64,000 nt of DNA from contig CAUYUJ010020552.1 of NCBI GenBank assembly GCA_963575745.1, positions 75,001-139,000 on the forward strand, read 5' to 3'. This DNA is from Prorocentrum cordatum (lineage: Eukaryota > Sar > Dinophyceae > Prorocentrales > Prorocentraceae). Numbering within the stretch: the stretch's first letter is position 1; every line of letters starts with the position of its first letter. The translations under genes and the position numbers were made by a program. This document shows positions 30,919-41,797 of this stretch, piece by piece. A model generated the notes under the pieces. It worked only from the letters and a program-made list of their open reading frames with translations, made no database searches and was not told the origin of the DNA.

Positions 30919-31733
30919 TGGCTTTCTCCCTCTGGGACCCCTCTCGGGCACGCCTTGGGGCTCTCTTAGGCCATTTTGGAGTTCAATTTTGCCGTCCTGG
31001 GCGCCTCGTGAACCGTCTTGGAACTCTCTTGGGGGCCACCTAGGCCGTCTTGGGAGCCTCTTCGGACGTGTTGGACGCGGTGAAAACCCAACAGGCGACC
31101 ATGCGAAAAGTATACATTTTCCTATAGGAATGGGACCATTTTTGCTTATTGGACCTCTCTTGGGGTGCCTCTCGGAACGTCTTGGGCTGATTTTGGGAGC
31201 CTTGTGGCGCATCTTGGCGGCATTTTGGCGCCTCCTGGAGCCTCTTGGGCCGGAAGCTCGGAATTCGAGGTTGGCTTTCTCCGTCTGGGACCCCTCTCGA
31301 ACTCGTCTTGGGGCTCTCTTGGGCCGTCTTGGGGCCGTCCTGAGCCACTCGTGCGCAGCCTTGGAGCGCTCCCGGAGGCCTCCTAGGCCGTCTTGGAGGC
31401 CTCTTGGGCCGTCTTGGACGCGGTGAAAGCCCAAGATGCGAACATGCGAAAAATATACGTTTTCCCATAGGAATGACACGATTTTTGCTTTTTGGGCCTC
31501 TCTTGGGCTGCCTCTCGGAGCGTCTTGGAGGCTTCTGGGACCGTCTTGGTGTCATGACAGGCATCTTGGAAGGCATCTGGAGCCATCGGAGCGCGTCCCG
31601 AAGCCGCCTGCGAACGATCTTGGACGGCGTCCGGCGGTCCGACGAGCCTCCGGGCCCCCCGGGGCCCACATTTGCGGTCGGGGTCCCGGCCCCGGGCCCC
31701 CGGACCCGGTGCGCCGTTATATGTATATTAACA
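30919..31733 (+). repeat. CTTGGG-family repeat with conserved 3' module, copy 1
   Basis: Resumes the block cut at 24974. Contains two internal units around ATGCGAAAAATATACG (31099 and 31440) and the empty-site relative at 31249-31300. It ends with the module 31634-31733 (GACGAGCCTCCGGGCCCCCC ... CCGGACCCGGTGCGCCGTTATATGTATA), shared with 43036 and 48999. Confidence 0.85.
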
Positions 31734-31784
31734 GAGAGGTACATCCACACATCAAGAGGGAGAGGGGGGAAGCAGGGAAACGCT

Positions 31785-32290
31785 TTGCTAGGCTGAGCAC
31801 CATCCACCAGGGCCCAGCAAGGCTGCAGGGCTTAGCAAGGCTGACGAAGCTTACCTGAGCTCAGCAAAGCTTACCAGGCGTAAGAGGGCTTAGCAGAGAT
31901 CACCAAAGCCTAGCAGTCCCGAGCGGGGCGTACAAGACTTAGCAGGGCTGATCACAGTTCGCCAAGGCCTTTAACGGTTTTGAGCAGGCCCCGTCGGGCT
32001 TAGCAAGTTTTACAAGGCCTCAGCAGGGCTTACCGAAGCTTTGCAAGTCTTAGCAGGCTTTGCAGGGCCCAGCAACGTTCAACTGGGCGTAAGGCTTCGC
32101 ATGTACGAGCAATGCTTAGCAACGCTTGCCAAGGCTAAGCAACTTTGAACAATGCTTAGCAGAGCTCACCAAATTCAGCTGGGCTTCGCACGGCTTACCA
32201 AGGTCAGCAGCGCGCAGCAAAGCCTGCCCGGGCATAGCAAATCTTTCCAAAGCTCAGCAGGGCTCAGCAAGGCGGACCAGGACTGAGCAG
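31785..32290 (+). repeat. Degenerate AGCAAGGCTTAGCA repeat, about 500 bp
   Basis: Short words (CAGCAAGGCT, CTTAGCAGGGCT, TTACCAAGG) recur at 10-20 bp intervals with drift. No ORF of note. Confidence 0.85.
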
Positions 32291-32399
32291 TGCCAAACAA
32301 TGGGGGTCACGATGAGGAGACCGAAGGCAACACGAAAACACGATTGAAACTCGCTCAAGACAACTACAATCCCCCCGCCTCTCTCCTTCCCCCTGTGTA

Positions 32400-32505
32400 T
32401 CAGTATCTTTCTCTCTCTCTCTCTCTCGCTCTCGCTCTCTCTCTCTCTCTCTATCTCGACATCGCTCTCGCCTTCTCTCTCTCTCTCTCTCGCTCTCCCT
32501 CTGTG
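32400..32505 (+). repeat. (TC)n dinucleotide array
   Basis: Two TC-rich runs with CGCTC interruptions. Confidence 0.95.
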
Positions 32506-32599
32506 CGTGCCCGCGCGCGGCGGACTGCGCCGATCCTCGGCGTAGCTCTTGATGTCCGCCATCTGGGGAGCGAGGGTGGGGGGGTCAGGCGATGCAATG

Positions 32600-32716
32600 T
32601 GGGCCTGTTTTCCACAACCACAACCATAAGTTAGAAGGAAGAGGAGGAGGTGGAGGAGGAGGAGGAAACCCCCTTCCCCCTCCAACTTATGGTGGTGGTG
32701 GTGGGAAACAGGCCCA
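32600..32716. repeat. Fold-back around a GAG run
   Basis: GGGCCTGTTTTCCACAACCA at 32600 pairs with TGGTGGGAAACAGGCCC ending near 32716; CATAAGTTAGAAGG pairs with CCAACTTATGG. The loop is GAG-rich. Confidence 0.75.
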
Positions 32717-32836
32717 TCAATACATTCAGGAACTTGAGCGCTGCCGTGGGCGTGAACTGGCGGTGGGCGTGAACTGGCGGCGCGGCGCGCGAACACAAAG
32801 TCTCTGACCCAGAGGCCTCCTGGAGGGGGGTCCGAA

Positions 32837-32975
32837 GAGATGGGGTCGGGGGATCGCGCCGCATTGCCCGTGCATCGGCAACGCATCGGCAACGCATCGG
32901 CGACGTCGGCGTGGAGAAAATCGGAATGCCGCATCGGCGATGCATCGGCGAAGCGGCGTGATCCCCTCACCATCT
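32837..32975. mobile_element. Fold-back element family C, copy 1
   Basis: Starts GATGGGGTCGGGGGATCGCG and ends with the rough inverse GCGTGATCCCCTCACCATC. The centre holds several GCATCGGCAACG/GCATCGGCGATG words. Related to 36225-36372. Non-coding. Confidence 0.65.
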
Positions 32976-34635
32976 AGGAACTAGGAGGCCTTACTTACAA
33001 TAATGGCTTACACAACAACAAATCAAATAAAACAAATCATACTTTCATACAAAAAAGGCGGGGCGGATGGGGGGGCGGGGAGGCACGTGGACGTTGCTGA
33101 ATGGGGGGGTAAAAGGGGGTGGAAGCGAAGAAACGTGCACCTTTCGTGCCCCGCTTGGGCCCCAGGGGGCCTCTCTCAAGGCCCCGAAGGTGCGCGACCT
33201 GCGCACCCTTCTCTTGACCTCTCCCCACCCCTTGTCGCCCTCCAGGTACGTTACGCCCGAGGCAGGAGGCCGCCCCTAGCTCTGGGAGGTCGCCGCGCTT
33301 TGCTGTCGACAGGGCGGGCCCGCTTCGCCCTCGCCCCAGCTGCTGTTTTGCTGGCCGCCTCGGCCCCCTCTTTCACCTGCAAGTGGGAACAAAGGGGGGC
33401 ACAGAGGGAGGAGCAGGATGGAAGGGGGAGAGAAGGAGGAACGGCGGATGGAGGAGGGAGGGGGCAGAGAGGGGAGGGACAAGGCGGAAGGAAGGAGGGA
33501 GGGGGAAGGAGGGGAGGGGCCAAAGGGGGGCCGGGGGAAAGGGGAGGACGGGAAAGGGGGGTCGGAGAAAGGAAGGGGAGGGATAGAAAAACAGAGGGAG
33601 AGAGAGAGAGAGAGAAAACCCCGATCAATAGGTTTGTGCAACCTACGCGGTGCAATGTAAGTGGGGCGATGTATGCGATGCAAACGATGCGATTCAACAT
33701 GCGCTGTGCAACTTATGCGGGCAAGCTATGCTATGATTCAACCTACGTGATGTAAGCTATGCGGAGCACTCTACGCTGCGCAATGTATGCGATATAACCT
33801 ACGTGGCGCAGTCTACGCGGTGCAAGCTATGTGGTGCAATGTATGCGATGCAACCTACGTGATGCAATCTACGGGGTGCACTAATTCCCTGTTCGCAGTG
33901 AGTTGTCCATGCCACTGCTCGCACAAACATCCCACCCACCCACCCACAACTTGGTTTGCAAAACGCATGCGGCGGCGATTGCGATGAATGCTTGGTGTTG
34001 GTTGGTGCATCTCTGCGCCCACGCTAGCCCGCGCATGCTCGCGCGCGCAACGGCCAGCTAGTTTTGCGCGACCGACGCGAACGCGGTGGCACTGACCACT
34101 CGGCACATCCCAGCGGGCACTTCGTTGCGAGTCGGCGGCTTGGGCGGGCGCGGTATCATGGCCACGTCGACAACGGTAGACACCAATATGTTAATACCGA
34201 TGTTGGCGACGATGTTGACAGCGAAAACGGGGCAGCCGGTGACGGCGCCGATGCTGATCACGCCAACGACGATGACGGCGTCGCCGCGTCGGTGAGGAAG
34301 GTTTTGGAAGGAGTTCGAAATGCGTGCTCGGCAGACGCGCGATAGTGGCCCGCATGGTATTGTCTAACACGGGCCGCGCCCGTCCAGGCGCGCGCAAGGG
34401 CGTTCGAACGCTTTCGACATGCGCGCGCGAAGCCTGTCTGGTAGCACTTTCCCAAAATATTAAACAACCCATGGTATTCTTGACAATTCGCAAAAGCGCG
34501 TGTGCAAGCTTTTCTTTGAACATCAGTTTTGCGAGACCCTTTGTTTTTGCATATATTTAAAACAATCGATTTGAACACATCTTTCGGACACCGGGGTTGT
34601 CCGACGAACTTCAGCATGCGCGGGCGACGACGAGC
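32976..34635. other. A-rich patch, purine tract and degenerate ATGCGATGCAA repeat
   Basis: An A-rich stretch at 33000-33055; a G/A-rich tract at 33390-33620; a degenerate repeat of words such as TATGCGATGCAACC and CTACGCGGTGCAAG at 33635-33890; then mixed sequence. No gene supported. Confidence 0.5.
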
Positions 34636-36224
34636 GCGCGCGCACTTCGTCACATTTGTTGCAAGGGATTATTTGCAGTTGTGATTGGTGGTGAACGAGT
34701 GCGCGCGCACAATATGTTTTGCAAGGGATGGCGGGGGGGCGATACTTACCGGCTTGGCTGGGATAGTATGAATTCACAATTCGGACGGACGATGGGGCAG
34801 AATCAGATGCACATCGCAATACGAAAAGGTGGGTCTGTAAGTCGGGGGGGAGGGTGGTAGAACCCATTGAGAATGCATGCGATGCGGCGACGGCGGCGGG
34901 CGGCGACGGGCGGCGCGAACGGCGACGGGCGGGGGCGGCGGCGACGGGCGGCGACGGCGACGGGCGGCACGGCTGCGATTCTGCGGCGAGGGTCGCGAGA
35001 TGGTGAACCGTGGGGCGCGCGCTGGCGGCGGTGCGCGTGGGCCACTAATTACCGCCACGCCCTCCAAAAGTACATGCTGGGGCGATCGCAGACCGCGAAC
35101 ACCGACTGGCGGGGGGTGGGGGGCGGACGCTGGCCCTGCATCGCTGCGCGGCGAGACCCATTGCCGTTCCCCCGCTGTCACCAACGCCCCGCCCCATGCC
35201 AGCGCCAGCGGCGCAAGGAACTCCAGAGACATCTCGATTGGCGCGGCGGCGGGGTCGTCCGCGGCGAAGCGGGCGGAGGCGGGGCCCTCCCCGTCGGCGG
35301 CGACGCTCGAGTCCCGCGGAAGGCCCGCGGCGAATGCGCGCCCGCAGGCCGGGGGCGACGGCGGGCGGGCCCAGGCCACGGCCGCGCGGCCAGGCGTGCA
35401 CGAGGCCATCCGCTCACTCATCGTTCGGCCCCTCCTCGAACTCGCCCTGGCCAGCGGCAGGCCCAGCGGCGACGTGGGCGACAGGGAGGCCCGCGGGGGC
35501 TGACCGCGGGGGGGCCCGCCGCCGCGGCCTGCGCCCGCCCCGCCGCCGCCGCCGCCGCGCCCGCGCCGCCGCCGCCGCCGCCGCCGCCTCCGAGGGGCGG
35601 TCGCAACGCCAGGAGCGTTCGTGGGCGGCGGCGCGGCGGGAACCCGCAGACTCGCCACCGCCGCGCGCAGCAGGCCCTCCGCAGCCCGCAGCAGGCGACT
35701 GCGGGCGTCCCGCCGCGAGGCCCGCCGCCGAGTGCGCTGCAAGAAACGCCCCGCGGCCTGCGTCGTCGGCGCCGCGGCGCTGCTGCATGGGCGCAACCAG
35801 GCATCGCCCCGCAGCGAGCGCGGCGCGGCTGCGGCCCACCGATGCGGACTTGAGCCAGAATGGGCACATGAACCACAATCGCAACGGAGGGAGAGACGGA
35901 AACCATAAGAAAAGGAAAAGGGGGAAGGAGGAGCGCTTTGGAGGAGGAGGATCAGGAGAAACCGGCCAGGGGCCAGCGAGAGGCGGGCACTGCCAGCCCG
36001 AGCCGCCGCTGGTGAACCTGCACCTCCACGCGCGCGTTCTGGCGAGCGCGCTCGCGCGCGCTTCGGGGGGCGCGCGCGTTTGGCCCGTTTGCTGCCGTGG
36101 GCGGGGCGCGCGCGCGGAGGCTCGGCGCGCCCCCGGGCCGCAGGAGGGCCGAGCACTGGAAAGACGTCCTGTCTCACCCGGCGAAGGGCCCAACCCGTCT
36201 GGAGGCCTCCCAGGTGGGGTCTGA
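34636..36224. other. Short inverted repeat, GGCGAC repeat and CG-rich sequence
   Basis: GCGCGCGCACTTCG at 34636 pairs with CGAGTGCGCGCGCAC near 34695-34710. From 34885 to 34965 GGCGACGGGCGG words repeat. 35450-36120 is extremely CG-rich with CCGCCGCCG runs. Long Arg/Ala/Gly ORFs on both strands are composition effects. Confidence 0.5.
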
Positions 36225-36372
36225 CAGGATGGAGTCGGAGGATCGCGCCGCGTCGCCGATGCATCCGCGATGTACCGGCGACGTCGGGCATGCATCGGCG
36301 CCCTCGGCGTGGAGAGAATCGGGCTCCACGACGATGCATCGGCGATGCGGCGCGATCCTCCGACCCATCTGC
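36225..36372. mobile_element. Fold-back element family C, copy 2
   Basis: Left terminus GATGGAGTCGGAGGATCGCG and right terminus CGCGATCCTCCGACCCATC are inverted repeats extending about 36 bp (also CGCCGATGCAT / ATGCATCGGCG). About 148 bp, non-coding. Shares termini and flanking words with the copy at 32837. Confidence 0.75.
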
Positions 36373-36730
36373 TTCGCGCCCATTCGGCTGGCCTTGACCT
36401 TCGCAGCTTCCTGCGCCTCTCACGCTGGACGTCCTTTCTTGAGTCTGCCGCCGGCGCAAGCAGCGTCTCGCAAGCGGCGAACATACGCATCCGCATCCGC
36501 GCCCTCGTGGTCTGGACTCCAGGGCGCGACCCCGTGGGCACGCAGTCGCACGGGGGCATTTATTGCGGGGCATCCACAAACGACGCCCCGCATCCACGGG
36601 GGCGTGGCCCAGGGGCCCGGCCCGCGAGGCCGTGAATATGGACATGAACGCTGGCATGAATTCTAGAAGCCTGCGCCGTTCGCGGGAGCGGAGGCGGGGA
36701 ACGCGACGGCCGTGGGAAACTCTTACGCAG

Positions 36731-36890
36731 AAGGCATCTATACACCACCACCGTGCCAGTCCAGGGACATCCTGGCCCTGGCATGGTGCGTGTGCCCTTC
36801 TGGCCGAGGCCAGGAGGGTCTATGCACATGCGCCATCCTGGGGCCCAGGATGGCCCTGGCCGGGCCCGGTGGTGGTCTGTAGATGCCTTC
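36731..36890. mobile_element. 160-bp fold-back element
   Basis: AAGGCATCTATACACCACCA at the left pairs with TGGTGGTCTGTAGATGCCTT at the right, and the pairing continues inward (GGGACATCCTGGCCC with GGGCCCAGGATGGCCC). Arms are about 75-80 bp, so the whole element can fold. No ORF. Confidence 0.8.
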
Positions 36891-37315
36891 GTCGGGACTC
36901 TGGGCCCCCCGGGGAGGCCGCACTCGGCGCGCTCCTCAGAAGCGACGGCCGCAGCATTTCAGCTCGATGTGAAGCGACCGAACTCTCGGCCCGCGCCCGC
37001 TCTCCCGCCCGCGAGCGTCGGCCGTTCCTCACGCGACCGCTCGCTTCTCGGCTCCTGCATCTCAGAGTGGTGGTGTGATTTCACAAAATCCTGGCGCGAG
37101 CGCGTCCAGGTTCAGCGTTGCCGTTTTGCCAGATGCCTCGAGATCGTTTGCGTCGGTATCAGGTGGTGCAGTGTCGCGCCACTTTCTCCCTCGGCAACCG
37201 TGGGTGAGCACGCAGATCTCGGGCGTAGTTGCGAGAGCGCCGGGCCTGATATACCCAAGGCGGGGGCCGAGGGCAAATCTTCCCCCCTGCCGTTGCGGCG
37301 CCATTGTGACGGTCA

Positions 37316-37929
37316 GTGCTAGTTCGTTCGGCCCCATGTTCGACTACCTGGCGGTGGCGAAGGCCAAGATCGTCCGTGTGCAGGAGACGCGGGTCGTGGA
37401 GGCCCGCCTCGGCGAGTCTCAGCCTCGGGCTAAGGGCATCGGCGACCACGGGATGTGGGCCCCTGCGCTTTCCGCGGGCGCTTCAGGGCCACAGGCAAAT
37501 CACTGTGGAGTCGCAGTGCTGGTTTTTACCAACGCTATGATGGCGAATCCGCCTGATGGAGACCCCATTGTCTATCCAGGCCGAGCGGTTGCCAGTTTCG
37601 TCAACTGGGGAGTACCAGGCGGGGTGATAGTGGTCAGCGCGTACCTGGTGACGAGCATCAGCATCGCGGGCGAGAACCTTTCCATCCTGTGGGCGATCGC
37701 GCAGCGAGTTGCTGCATGGAATGCCCTGGGCCATGGTTGGATTCTTGCGGGGGATTGGAATTCCGATATCTCAACTTTTAATGCCAGAACATGGATCGAG
37801 TCACTAGCAAGGCTGTCGTACACTCCTCGGTCGGCCACGTGCTTCACTGACGAAGGTAACTCGAAGATAGACTACTGCATCGCTTGTGCGAACTTGTCGG
37901 TGAGGCTTGGATGGGGCCGAGGTACTTGA
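37316..37929 (+). pseudogene. LINE 2 endonuclease (EEP/APE fold)
   Basis: Reads in one frame to a TGA at 37927. Motifs: IVRVQETRVVEA (metal-binding Glu, near 37369), GVIVVSAYLV, WILAGDWNSDISTF (catalytic GDxN, near 37740) and GNSKIDYCIA (near 37856). The C-terminal SDHxP-type motif would follow, but the frame changes to 37907-38254, where PPRCPVSISL fits its start. The ORF opens upstream at 37075 with a GTG-like start and no clear ATG, so the true beginning is uncertain. Confidence 0.8.
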
Positions 37930-38187
37930 TGCGTTCGGCACCATTCCTCCACCCCGCTGCCCTGTCAGCATCAGTCTATTGGGAAGCGACGGGCCATCAT
38001 GGTGTATTGTTCCAGATGAGCCTCGGGCGTTACAGTGGTGCCCCCTTGTGGTTGTGCCCGCTTCCCCTGCCCATGGGCCCAGGTCGACCATGTGTTCGAT
38101 GAGGTTCAAAGCGCGCCAGACCTTGCTCGAGCGTGGGGCACGGTGCTGGGCGGGGTGGTCGTGTAGCTGTCAGGTCGTCATGACAAG

Positions 38188-38515
38188 GTGGGCAAGGCCG
38201 CCATCCCGTTCGCGGGGCGGACAGGGGCTCCTCAGTTCAGGTGGAAGTTGCTGACATGGGAACTCCCGAGGCGACGCAAGCATCGTGAGCCCAAGGTCTA
38301 CGCCTGGGCGACAGCACGAAGATGGTCGCAGCATCTCAGGTCGGAGCGAGACCGCCTAGGACGTTTCTGTCAGCGGATGCAGTTGGCTTCTGTGGTTTTG
38401 CCAGTTGACACCGTAACAGTATACCAAAGTGCTGCAGGCCTTCTAGGAGGTTGACAGGCACTGCCGCAGGATCATCGCGGACAAGAAGACCTGCCACCAA
38501 CTGGACGAGGACACC
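38188..38515 (+). pseudogene. LINE 2 linker
   Basis: Basic, Trp-containing stretch (FRWKLLTWELPRRRKHREPK; WSQHLRSERDRLGRF) between endonuclease and RT, ending at a stop near 38454. It belongs between the endonuclease and the RT ORF but is in a different frame from both. Confidence 0.5.
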
Positions 38516-39667
38516 TTGGAATTTCTGAGGAGAGGCTTCAACATGATGGCGGACGCGGACTTCGACTCAGGCTTGGACAACATTATCGCCAAGACCGACG
38601 TAGTGCTGAAGTCATCCAGGTCCGAGTCCGAGCAGGCCTGGCGGAGCCGGGCAAAGCGAGCTTTCATGGGCGGCGCCAGTCAGGCGCACTCGGCCTCCGA
38701 GGTGCGGGGCAGACAGGAGCAGATCAATTTCGAGGTGAACGCTCAACAACACCTGCTGGCCAATTATACCTTGGCCTCTTGGGAGAAGGTGTGGCGGCGT
38801 CGCGAACTGCAGCCGGTCGCTTTGCCTCCTGGCCATGGGTGCTGGCCTGATTTGCCCGCGCTGGAGCACCGCCAAGTAAGGGCGGCTATCCGTACGTTTG
38901 CTACGCGTACGGCTTCGGGGCCGAGCCGCATCTCACCTAGGTGCCTGGATTCTCTTTCGGACCAGGCGCTGGAGCGCATCGCCAGGATGTTTTGTTTTGT
39001 TGAGAAGTGGCTGTCCTGGACTCCTGAACGAATCTACAGTGAGACGGTTGAGATGGTGCGGCGTCCCAAACCTGATGGATATACTCGGCTTACCGTGTTA
39101 TCCCATTCGATGATCAGACTTTGGGGGAAGCTCAGGAGGCCAGTCTCGGCCGAGTGGCAGGCCAGCTACCAGCGCGACCAGATGTGAGGCACAAGAGCAG
39201 GCCACGCGTCCAGCGACTCGGCTTTTGATCGTAATATCCAGCAAGAGGTCGCACAGCTGCTCGGAGAACACACACGTACCATTCCGCTGGACATGAGCAA
39301 ATGCTACGATATGGTGGGCCCCCATGCACTGCATCGAGAGGGCCAAGCGTCGGGCTTTCCTCTGCGACTGCTGCGGCTACGCATTCAGAGCTACCAGCAG
39401 CCCCGAAGGATCAAGGCGTTTGGGAGTGTTTCCACGGCTTTCCTTTCGTTGCAAGGGATCCTGGCTGGGTGTGCGCATGCTACGTATATGTTGCACCTGC
39501 TCACGTATAGGTCGGTCCAGAGGGTCTCCGAAGCGTCTCCTACCATAGCCCCCAGAACGCTCATGGACGACGTTGGGCTCCAGGGTATCTCCGAAGACCC
39601 CGAGGAGGCCAGGTTTCTCGCGCTTGCGGCTAGGGGTTCATCCAGGACTCAAAGGGGCTCGGCATGA
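38516..39667 (+). pseudogene. LINE 2 reverse transcriptase, interrupted by TGA
   Basis: The first part (38516-39187) ends YQRDQM-TGA; the same frame continues GTRAGHASSDSAFDRNIQQE, so a single TGA at 39185 splits one domain, most simply a mutated Trp or Arg codon. Motif A is PLDMSKCYDMV (near 39280). The QG-type motif B is LQGILAGCAHATYM (near 39447). The catalytic box is LMDD in RTLMDDVGLQGI (near 39560). Order and spacing are those of a LINE RT. The frame then breaks near 39640. Confidence 0.85.
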
Positions 39668-39723
39668 TCCTGAAGGCGTCTAAGTCTGGGGCTGTTGCTG
39701 GTTATAAGAAGTTCTGAAAGGGG

Positions 39724-40650
39724 GTGCAGTTAGACATGGGCTCCATGAAGATCCCGTACAAAGGGCATATGAGGGACCTAGGTTACGAGCTCATGGGGCC
39801 CAGGGTCATTAGAGGCATGGATCATCAACGTCTGAAACGCCTGCGTAAGCGCAAAGCTCGTTCCTCCATGCTCATGGCGGCAGTCGGCCAGGTTTCTACT
39901 GAACTGTGGCGCACGGGCGCCCTTTCTTCAGCGGCGCATGGTGCTGCAGTCGCAGGTGTCAATGATGCTGCACTTCGGGAGCTGCGTCTTTGTGCTGCTG
40001 TCTTGAATGGCGCGCCCGGCAGGTTGAACACCGGTGTCACCGCCTATCTGATCAGCCACAATAATGAGTTCTATGACCCTATCTATCACGCCACACTCGC
40101 TATTGTTCTTAAGTTTGCCGCGTGGGTCTGGGATGGGCGTATTTCTGATAGTAGCTTGCAGGCTTGGGAGGCTCTCAGAGACAAAGTTGGCAAGATGTCT
40201 TGGACTTCGACGAGGGGCCCGATGGGTGCCTGCTGGATGACGCTACGACGTATAGGATGGAGCCTGGTGGCTACTCATATGATGTCTGATGACTTCGGTA
40301 ATGTGTTCGATCTCCGTGTCCTGTGCCCTGCCGATCTGAAGGTTTTCCTCATTCAGGGAATTCAGCGCTGGCAGGACGAGCGTGTGCTTCAGCATTTTTA
40401 CACCGCGGACACCGCGGACCAAGTCTGGCATCGTGGCTTGAGAAATTCTCTAGCTGGTATTAAATGCGTTCGCCGATTAGGGGCCCTCCAAGCGCACTGG
40501 TCGGGCAACGTCCCCATACCTCAACTTCAGGATGCTCGTCAGAAGATCCCCATAAGGCCATGTGCCGGTTGCGGAGCCCAGTCTGTGGATGTATGGGGGC
40601 ACGTACTCTACGACTACCCCGCGCTGCTCGAGCAGCACCAGGACCCCTGA
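39724..40650 (+). pseudogene. LINE 2 post-RT region with Cys/His motif
   Basis: About 308 codons ending at TGA (40648). Starts LDMGSMKIPYKGHMRDLGYE, then a basic Arg/Lys stretch, a long helical section, and near the end RPCAGCGAQSVDVWGHVLYD, a Cys-Cys-His arrangement typical before RNase H or at the end of LINE polyproteins. The reading before 39724 continues in frame from about 39640 past a TGA near 39716. Confidence 0.65.
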
Positions 40651-41008
40651 GACATTTCAGAGTACTTGGAGGCTACCAGAGGGATGCTCTTGAAAGGGGG
40701 ACAGCTACACGAGGGAGGCCTGTCTTGGGAGTCAAACTACCTGGTGTGTGGGGTTCCTGAACCTCCTGCGGGCATCTCTGGTGTGGACAGCATCAGCTCC
40801 GAGGTCCTCAGATGGGGAGATACCGAGGGGAAATGGGGCCCCAAGAGCTTCACAGACGGATCAAGTCTCGCGTCAAATGCTCCAGAAACGCGGAGGTGCG
40901 GACACTCGTGCGTCCAGCTCGACCCGCAATCGCTCCTGCCGGTCCGTGCTGTCTTCGGGCCCTTGCCCTTTCATGTGCAGACTATCGGCCGTGCTGAGAG
41001 ATATGCTA
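40651..41008 (+). pseudogene. LINE 2 RNase H start, truncated
   Basis: After the in-frame TGA at 40648 the same frame reads to SFTDGSSLASN (first catalytic Asp, near 40850) and later PFHVQTIGRAERYA (catalytic Glu, near 40973). About 10 codons later the hairpin element begins and the protein match ends. The second half of RNase H is missing. Cellular-type RNase H after RT is known from several LINE clades. Confidence 0.75.
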
Positions 41009-41048
41009 CTAGAACCACGCGCGCGCTTCGCGCGCGCTTAGGTTCTAG
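41009..41048. repeat. CG-rich hairpin element, copy 2
   Basis: Perfect outer 8-bp palindrome CTAGAACC / GGTTCTAG around a CGCGCGCG core. Identical for 38 bp to the copy at 24773. A CTA occurs just outside both ends (41006-41008 region and 41049-41051), a possible 3-bp duplication. Confidence 0.9.
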
Positions 41049-41434
41049 CTAGGATCGTCACCGTCGTCATCATGAACATCACCATCGCCATCATTCCCCC
41101 CGCCAGGGCTAATGTACATCGTTTCTGGATGCTTCTGGCCGGAATACGAAAGGAGTTTCTGTAGTTAGAGTCTCTGGGGGAAGTCGCGGGGCCCCTCAGA
41201 ATACTTACGAATGCCTCTGATAATCCCCCAGCGTGCCCCACGAGATGGCCAGAGGGTGCCCGAACAGAACCCGAGGACGTCGACGACGGCGGCGATGAAG
41301 ACGGCGGCGATCGCGGCGACGAAGGTAGCGGCGGTTGCCATGGGTTAGTACCCAATCAGAGCTTGCCTCTGTAAGGGTCCTGGCGGATTAAAAGGTTCGA
41401 TGAGCTTCGGCAAGATTCCGGCCCCATGCGGCCG

Positions 41435-41797
41435 GGCCGGGTGCCCAGGTGCCCGGGTGCCCGGGTGCCCGGTGCCTGGGTGCCTGGGTGCCCGGTGCCC
41501 GGGTGCCGGGGTGCCTGGGGGTGCCCTATCGCCCTATAGCCCTGTAGCCCTATAGCCGTATAGCCCTATAGGACTATAGCCCAATAGCCCTATATCCCTA
41601 TATCCATCTAGCCCTTTAGCTCTATAGCCCTCTGATCCTATAGCCCTGTAGCCCTATAGCCCCATAGCCTAACAACCCTATAGCCCAATAGCCGAATAGC
41701 CCACATAGCCCTATAGCCCTATGGCCCTAGCCCTATAGCCCTATAGCCCTACAGCCCTATAGCCCTGTAGCCCAATAGCCCTGTAGCCCAAGTCGTT
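41435..41797 (+). repeat. GGGTGCCC decamer and CCCTATAGCC decamer arrays
   Basis: GTGCCCGG-type words to about 41525, then over 20 copies of a 10-bp unit CCCTATAGCC with small variants (TAGCCCTGTAGCCC). Confidence 0.95.

Larger units (their letters stand above)
37075..41008 (+). mobile_element. LINE fossil 2 (plus strand)
   Basis: Contains, in order, an APE-type endonuclease, a linker, an RT with A, B and C motifs, a long post-RT region with a Cys/His motif, and the start of an RNase H. Frames shift several times and in-frame TGA codons interrupt it. It ends within RNase H exactly where a CG-rich hairpin element starts (41009). The ORF1 part is not seen upstream, so this copy may be 5'-truncated. 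No poly-A or target duplication could be defined. Confidence 0.85.

Noticed and set aside
34774-36657. 627-aa minus-strand ORF and 300-400 aa plus-strand ORFs
   Set aside because: Extremely CG-rich DNA lacks stop codons on both strands; no domain, overlapping frames equally long.
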